Below, piece after piece: positions 32,207-35,471 of a DNA stretch of 35,471 nucleotides. Position 1 is the stretch's first letter. Each line of letters opens with the position of its first letter. Origin of the DNA: Chloroflexota bacterium (GTDB taxonomy: Bacteria > Chloroflexota > Dehalococcoidia > JABGRK01); the NCBI GenBank assembly GCA_018648325.1, contig JABGRK010000007.1, forward strand, positions 1 through 35,471, written 5' to 3'. Both the position numbers and the translations under genes were made by a program. The notes below the pieces were generated by a model. That model did no database searches. It saw only the letters and a list, made by a program, of their open reading frames with translations, and was not told the DNA's origin.

Positions 32207-32231
32207 AATAGGGGCTTTATGCCCCTATTTT
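32207..32231 (+). terminator. Terminator after the second DUF5679 gene
   Basis: AATAGGGGC (32207-32215) pairs with GCCCCTATT (32221-32229) around the loop TTTAT, then TTTT. The nearby A-run and T-run at 32185-32201 may add a second weak hairpin. It also lies just past the end of the cutA gene on the other strand and may serve both. Confidence 0.8.
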
Positions 32232-32252
32232 CGTTTGTGTTAGCCTCGGCTG

Positions 32253-32576
32253 CTACCTGGTCTCGCTGTTAATCCACTCAAGATAATCCTCGTTTCCGCC
32301 TATTATCGGCAGCGCGATTATCTCCGGTACATCGTAGCTGTGATTCCGTTTAACCGAATCGATCACCCCGTCCAGCAGTGATGCCCTGGTTTTGCATATA
32401 ATCATGCACTCGTTTTCCGATTCCAGCACGCCCTGCCACCAGAACGTTGAGCTCACTTTGGGGATGATGTTGGCGCAAGCGACCTTCCGTTGTTCCAGCA
32501 GGATTTTGGCGATGTTTTGAGCTTCCTGCTCATCCGATGCGGTGATGAAAACAACTATCTGTTTTGGCTCTTTCAT
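32253..32576 (-). CDS. cutA: CutA1 divalent-ion tolerance protein
   Basis: A 107-aa CutA1 protein, a trimeric ferredoxin-like fold linked to divalent-metal tolerance. Motifs are VVFITASDEQEAQNIAKILL, KVACANIIPKVSSTFWWQG (the highly conserved ACxNxxP..S.FwW stretch), ECMIICKTRASLLDGV and the end PEIIALPIIGGNEDYLEWI. Start ATG 32576 is preferred; an in-frame TTG at 32588 has no room for a ribosome site. It is the last gene of the nifS-type operon, 15 nt after fdhD. Its exact biochemical role is not settled for any organism. Confidence 0.93.
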   Translation of the reverse strand: MKEPKQIVVFITASDEQEAQNIAKILLEQRKVACANIIPKVSSTFWWQGVLESENECMIICKTRASLLDGVIDSVKRNHSYDVPEIIALPIIGGNEDYLEWINSETR

Positions 32577-32591
32577 AGTTGCTACCAATCC

Positions 32592-33383
32592 TTAGCCGTG
32601 GTTTTGATCTATTCTATCTGAATGCGAATATACGTTCATCCTGGTACCCCGTACAAATCCGATAAGCGTTATACCCAGATCTTCAGCCAGCTTTACGCCT
32701 ACACTGGTGGGCGCCGACCTTGAGATGAGTATGGGGATATTGCGCTTGAGTACCTTGAGCAGTATCTCCGATGATATTCTGCCGCTGGTCAGAATGACAT
32801 GGTCGACCATCGAAATATCGTTGAGCATGCACTCGCCAATTATCTTGTCGATGGCGTTGTGCCTTCCGATATCCACCTTGAAATTGAGTATCTCCGTTTT
32901 ATTGCACAGGGCGGCACTGTGAACCCCGCCTGTTTCTTTGAAAATCTGAGACATGTTCTGAAACTTCTTTACCAATGCAAAAACCTCGTTCGGCGTTATC
33001 TTCATGTCAGATTTTACTTCGGCAAGCGTTTGTGCATCAGCAAGGCTGTACAATGATGCGCCACGTCCACAACCGGAAGTAATAAGGCGCTTGAACGGAA
33101 TATCGCTTTCCATCTGCGTATCCGACACGGTGTCTACGCGCACTATGCCTTTGTCCTCATCAACCGATACTTTTTTAATCTCACTTTTCTCGCTCAGCAG
33201 TCCCTCTGAGAAGAGGTAACCGACGCCCAGATTTTTCAGATCAATGGGCGAGCAAAGCAGCGTAACCAACTCCTGATTGTTCAGGATGATGGTAATAGGC
33301 GCCTCTTTGATGACGATATCCTCCATCGCCTCCATGCCATCACCCGTGTATCGCCGTATGTTAAGCTTTTCTACGTGTTCCAT
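32592..33383 (-). CDS. fdhD: Formate dehydrogenase accessory sulfurtransferase FdhD
   Basis: A 263-aa FdhD, which moves sulfur from a cysteine desulfurase to the molybdenum/tungsten cofactor of formate dehydrogenases. Segments are EAPITIILNNQELVTLLCSP, GYLFSEGLL, ETGGVHSAALC, DIGRHNAIDKIIGE, ILTSGRISSEILLKV and ISRSAPTSVGVKLAEDLG with the final FVRGTRMNVYS. The E. coli protein uses a CxxC pair (Cys121, Cys124); here the site reads SGCGRGAS with only Cys105. It lies in the same run as a cysteine desulfurase, its natural sulfur donor. No formate dehydrogenase is in this window; one must be encoded elsewhere. Confidence 0.94.
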   Translation of the reverse strand: MEHVEKLNIRRYTGDGMEAMEDIVIKEAPITIILNNQELVTLLCSPIDLKNLGVGYLFSEGLLSEKSEIKKVSVDEDKGIVRVDTVSDTQMESDIPFKRLITSGCGRGASLYSLADAQTLAEVKSDMKITPNEVFALVKKFQNMSQIFKETGGVHSAALCNKTEILNFKVDIGRHNAIDKIIGECMLNDISMVDHVILTSGRISSEILLKVLKRNIPILISRSAPTSVGVKLAEDLGITLIGFVRGTRMNVYSHSDRIDQNHG

Positions 33384-33399
33384 CGGTTTCCTTTATGAG

Positions 33400-33801
33400 T
33401 TACTCGCCTATCAGTTTCTGGTGTTCTTTAAACATGCATTTGTTCATTACCACCATGAGCCCGGCATCTTTGGCACTGGCAGCTGCCTGCTCATTTATTA
33501 TACCCTCTTGCATCCACACTGCCTTCGCCTTTATCTTGATGGCTTCATTTATGATAGGCGGCACGTCTTCAGGCTTGCGGAATATTTGCACCACGTCTAC
33601 TTTTTGAGGGATTGAACTCAAGTTTGGGTAAGCCTTTTGACCCAATATCTGGCTCTCTTTGGGGTTTACCGGGATAATTTCATATCCCTGCTCTAAAAGA
33701 TAGCCCGCTACATCATTGCTGGGCCTTTCCGGGTTGGCCGATAATCCTACTACCGCGATGGTCTTGCTGCTTGTGAGGATGGTTTCTTCAATGCTGCTCA
33801 T
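33400..33801 (-). CDS. CoA-binding domain protein, YccU type
   Basis: A 133-aa single Rossmann-like CoA-binding domain (CoA_binding_2). Start SKTIAVVGLSANPERPSNDVAGYLLEQG gives the nucleotide loop; YEIIPVNPK, VDVVQIFRKPEDVP, AVWMQEGIINEQAAASA and VVMNKCMFKEH are the conserved parts. Proteins of this kind occur widely as free-standing domains and probably bind CoA or acyl-CoA to regulate a partner, or act in redox/thiol chemistry through the conserved Cys near the end (NKCMFKEH). Between the cysteine desulfurase (12 nt upstream) and fdhD (16 nt downstream) in one operon. No enzyme part visible. Confidence 0.93.
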   Translation of the reverse strand: MSSIEETILTSSKTIAVVGLSANPERPSNDVAGYLLEQGYEIIPVNPKESQILGQKAYPNLSSIPQKVDVVQIFRKPEDVPPIINEAIKIKAKAVWMQEGIINEQAAASAKDAGLMVVMNKCMFKEHQKLIGE

Positions 33802-33813
33802 ATTGTCCTCCGT

Positions 33814-34977
33814 TTATGATCGTTTAATCAGAGGTGACATAGATCTCAGTCTTTTAACTATTACAGGCAGTCTTTCAAGAACATGATCGATTTCTTGTTC
33901 CGATGTCATTCTGCCCAGAGTAAATCTTATGGTGCTGCGCGCCTGATCGTGTGGTACGTTGAGTGCAAGCATTACGTGCGACGGATCAAGGCTTGCCGAT
34001 GTGCATGCCGATCCACTTGAAGCACATATGCCCTCAATATCCAGATTTAGCAGTATCGATTCTCCCTCAACATAGTCGATGCGCATATTAACGTTGTTGG
34101 GAAGCCTTCTTAATGGATGACCCATGAGATGTGTATCCTCGATATGCTCAGAAATACCGGCAATAAGCCTGTCGCGCAGTGCGTTTTGCTTTTGCATTTC
34201 CGCAGTAAGTTCATGTTTTGCCATTTCGGCTGCCACACCAAATCCCACTATACCGGCAATGTTTTCGGTTGTACCGCGCCTGTTTTGCTCCTGCGCTCCT
34301 CCGTGCAGGAACTTGGCTATATCGGTGCCTTTCTTGACATAAAGAGCGCCTATTCCTTTTGGCCCATACAGCTTATGTGCGGAAATCGATAGTAAATCAA
34401 CCCCCATCTGGCCTACATCGGTGGGGATGTGTCCGGCTGTCTGCACCGCGTCGGTGTGCATGTAAACGCCAGCATCCCTGGCTATCTTGCTGATCTCGGC
34501 TATCGGCTCTATGGTACCCATTTCGTTGTTGGCATGCATTATCGTTATTAGTGTAGTTTTGTCAGTTATCGCTTTTTTTACATCGTTCGGATCAACAATG
34601 CCATGTTTATCAACTGGTAGGTAAGTAACGTTAAAACCACGTTTTTCCAACCACTGGCATGTGTCCAGCACGGCGTGGTGCTCGATGGTGCTTGTGATAA
34701 TATGGTTGCCTTTGTTTAAATTTCCGTACGCTATGCCCTGTATGGCGTGGTTGTCAGCCTCGGTCCCGCCGCTGGTAAAGACGATTTCGTCGGCACTGGC
34801 ATTAATGAGGTTTGCCACTTTTTCTCTGGCCTCAACCATGGCCTCTCTGGCCTCGACTCCGTATGAATAGATGCTGGATGGATTACCGAAGGAATCGGTA
34901 AAAAAAGGCAGCATTGCTTGTACTACCTCTTCTCGGGCGGGTGTGGTTGCGGCATGATCAAGATATATACGTTTCAC
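33814..34977 (-). CDS. Cysteine desulfurase, NifS/IscS type
   Basis: A 387-aa class V aminotransferase-fold enzyme that takes sulfur from cysteine as a persulfide for Fe-S clusters and other sulfur carriers. YLDHAATTP opens the protein; HHAVLDTC and HTDAVQTAGH contribute PLP contacts; Lys202 in SISAHKLYGPKG forms the PLP Schiff base; Cys325 in SSGSACTSAS is the persulfide cysteine on the long class I loop. No iscU is next to it; instead CoA-binding, fdhD and cutA follow, which points to sulfur supply for FdhD, though Fe-S service for the many cluster proteins of this genome is also likely. Promoter at 35085 is a perfect consensus. Confidence 0.95.
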   Translation of the reverse strand: MKRIYLDHAATTPAREEVVQAMLPFFTDSFGNPSSIYSYGVEAREAMVEAREKVANLINASADEIVFTSGGTEADNHAIQGIAYGNLNKGNHIITSTIEHHAVLDTCQWLEKRGFNVTYLPVDKHGIVDPNDVKKAITDKTTLITIMHANNEMGTIEPIAEISKIARDAGVYMHTDAVQTAGHIPTDVGQMGVDLLSISAHKLYGPKGIGALYVKKGTDIAKFLHGGAQEQNRRGTTENIAGIVGFGVAAEMAKHELTAEMQKQNALRDRLIAGISEHIEDTHLMGHPLRRLPNNVNMRIDYVEGESILLNLDIEGICASSGSACTSASLDPSHVMLALNVPHDQARSTIRFTLGRMTSEQEIDHVLERLPVIVKRLRSMSPLIKRS

Positions 34978-35044
34978 TATGTTTGCTAACCTTTCGGTGG
35001 TTGTTGTCAGTACTCTTTTAATGATAGAGCAAAAGGGGGCTTCA

Positions 35045-35074
35045 TTACAAATACCGTAGTAATATTAGTATAAT
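35045..35074 (+). promoter_or_regulatory. Possible promoter of the edge gene
   Basis: TTACAA, 18-nt spacer, TATAAT on the plus strand, about 190 nt before the partial gene at the right edge. Good -10, poor -35. Confidence 0.3.
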
Positions 35075-35084
35075 GGTGATATTT

Positions 35085-35113
35085 ATTATATGGATGCAGC
35101 TCTGCCTTGTCAA
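35085..35113 (-). promoter_or_regulatory. Perfect consensus promoter of the cysteine desulfurase operon
   Basis: Minus strand TTGACA (35113-35108), 17-nt spacer, TATAAT (35090-35085). Transcription would start near 35078 and give a leader of about 100 nt. No known regulatory RNA or IscR-like site was recognised in the leader. Confidence 0.75.
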
Positions 35114-35263
35114 TACCCGGTCTCCAATCATGGATTTCGCTTCGTATTGCACTGAATTTTCTTGTGTGATGTTTCTGTGATATTTCTACCCCTTTTCTTA
35201 CGATTGATGTGATTTTTCACGTTTAATCTGGGGATAACCTTAAATAAATTAAAGGGGAAGGTG

Positions 35264-35471
35264 ATGACAGGGACAAGATTAATTTCAGCTCCGATGTCAG
35301 TAGGAATAGCAGCCGATGGGTTTGGTTCCGGTGCCTGCACCGAGTGCTGTAAGTCATCTTCTAAAGGCATTCTCAGTCGTTTTTACGCTAAGCTCAAGAG
35401 GTATTTCAGCGGGAAGATGGCTGCTGTACAGATTATCGGTGGTGTTGGTGCGTTTGCAGGCAGATCACTTA
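35264..35471 (+). CDS. Unknown protein, cut by the window edge
   Basis: An open frame from ATG 35264 (or GTG 35261) runs off the right end after 69 codons. AAAGGGGAAG lies just upstream as a strong ribosome site. The visible part has the start MTGTRLISAPMSVGIAADG, a Cys-containing patch GACTECCKS around residues 23-31, a basic stretch, and then the hydrophobic VQIIGGVGAFAG that may begin a membrane segment. I do not recognise a family. The ribosome site and lack of stops support a real gene, but only its start is seen. Confidence 0.5.
   Translation, partial: MTGTRLISAPMSVGIAADGFGSGACTECCKSSSKGILSRFYAKLKRYFSGKMAAVQIIGGVGAFAGRSL

Overview
The window looks like a chromosomal segment of a Chloroflexota bacterium, most likely class Dehalococcoidia. 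This rests on gene content, not on a marker gene. It carries a reductive-dehalogenase-like corrinoid/4Fe-4S protein without a Tat signal, a second broken protein of the same superfamily, DUF5679 and DUF5661 proteins, a LarA-like racemase beside an MmgE/PrpD protein, a Dehalococcoidia-type UppP, and promoters close to the sigma-70 consensus. No rRNA, tRNA, CRISPR array or complete insertion sequence was recognised.

Layout. 1-5000 (+): nucleotide-sugar and glycan genes, namely glucose-1-phosphate cytidylyltransferase, CDP-glucose 4,6-dehydratase, an RmlC-type cupin, a family 2 glycosyltransferase and a polytopic membrane protein, closed by a weak terminator. 5.1-7.1 kb (+): the RdhA-like protein and an alpha/beta hydrolase. 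7.1-7.98 kb: an eroded WGSS/DVFAVG repeat gene flanked by two copies of a ~60-bp sequence. 7.98-12.4 kb (-): MmgE/PrpD, LarA-like and DUF5343 genes, then a HAD phosphatase. 12.6-15.5 kb (+): DUF5661, lipocalin-like and Tex genes, converging on a small Smr gene. 16.0-20.1 kb (-): PD-(D/E)XK nuclease, AlkD-like, PLP decarboxylase and UppP genes. 20.2-22.3 kb (-): a decayed block with a HAD gene broken by one stop and a QueG-like gene broken by one frameshift, separated by GC-rich hairpins, then a GNAT acetyltransferase. 22.4-24.7 kb (-): zf-TFIIB, LemA and HtpX-like operon. 25.0-25.75 kb (+): Ni/Co-type transporter with an operator-like palindrome. 25.9-27.8 kb (-): transglutaminase-like lipoprotein and an SdpR/ArsR autorepressor with its operator. 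28.07 and 31.99 kb (+): two near-identical 46-aa DUF5679 zinc-ribbon genes. 28.3-30.7 kb (-): PAS histidine kinase and CheY-like regulator, preceded by a cyclic-di-GMP-I riboswitch and an intrinsic terminator. 30.7-35.1 kb (-): LhgO-like oxidoreductase, then cysteine desulfurase, CoA-binding, FdhD and CutA genes behind a perfect consensus promoter. The right edge cuts an unknown gene.

The most informative points are the riboswitch-terminator leader of the two-component system, the palindromic ATCTCAAATTTGA element that recurs at six places and reads as Ile-Ser-Asn-Leu inside genes, the Tat-less RdhA homologue, and the two single-lesion pseudogenes. Promoter and operator calls are pattern matches by eye. 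Family names rest on recognised motifs; no database search was run.
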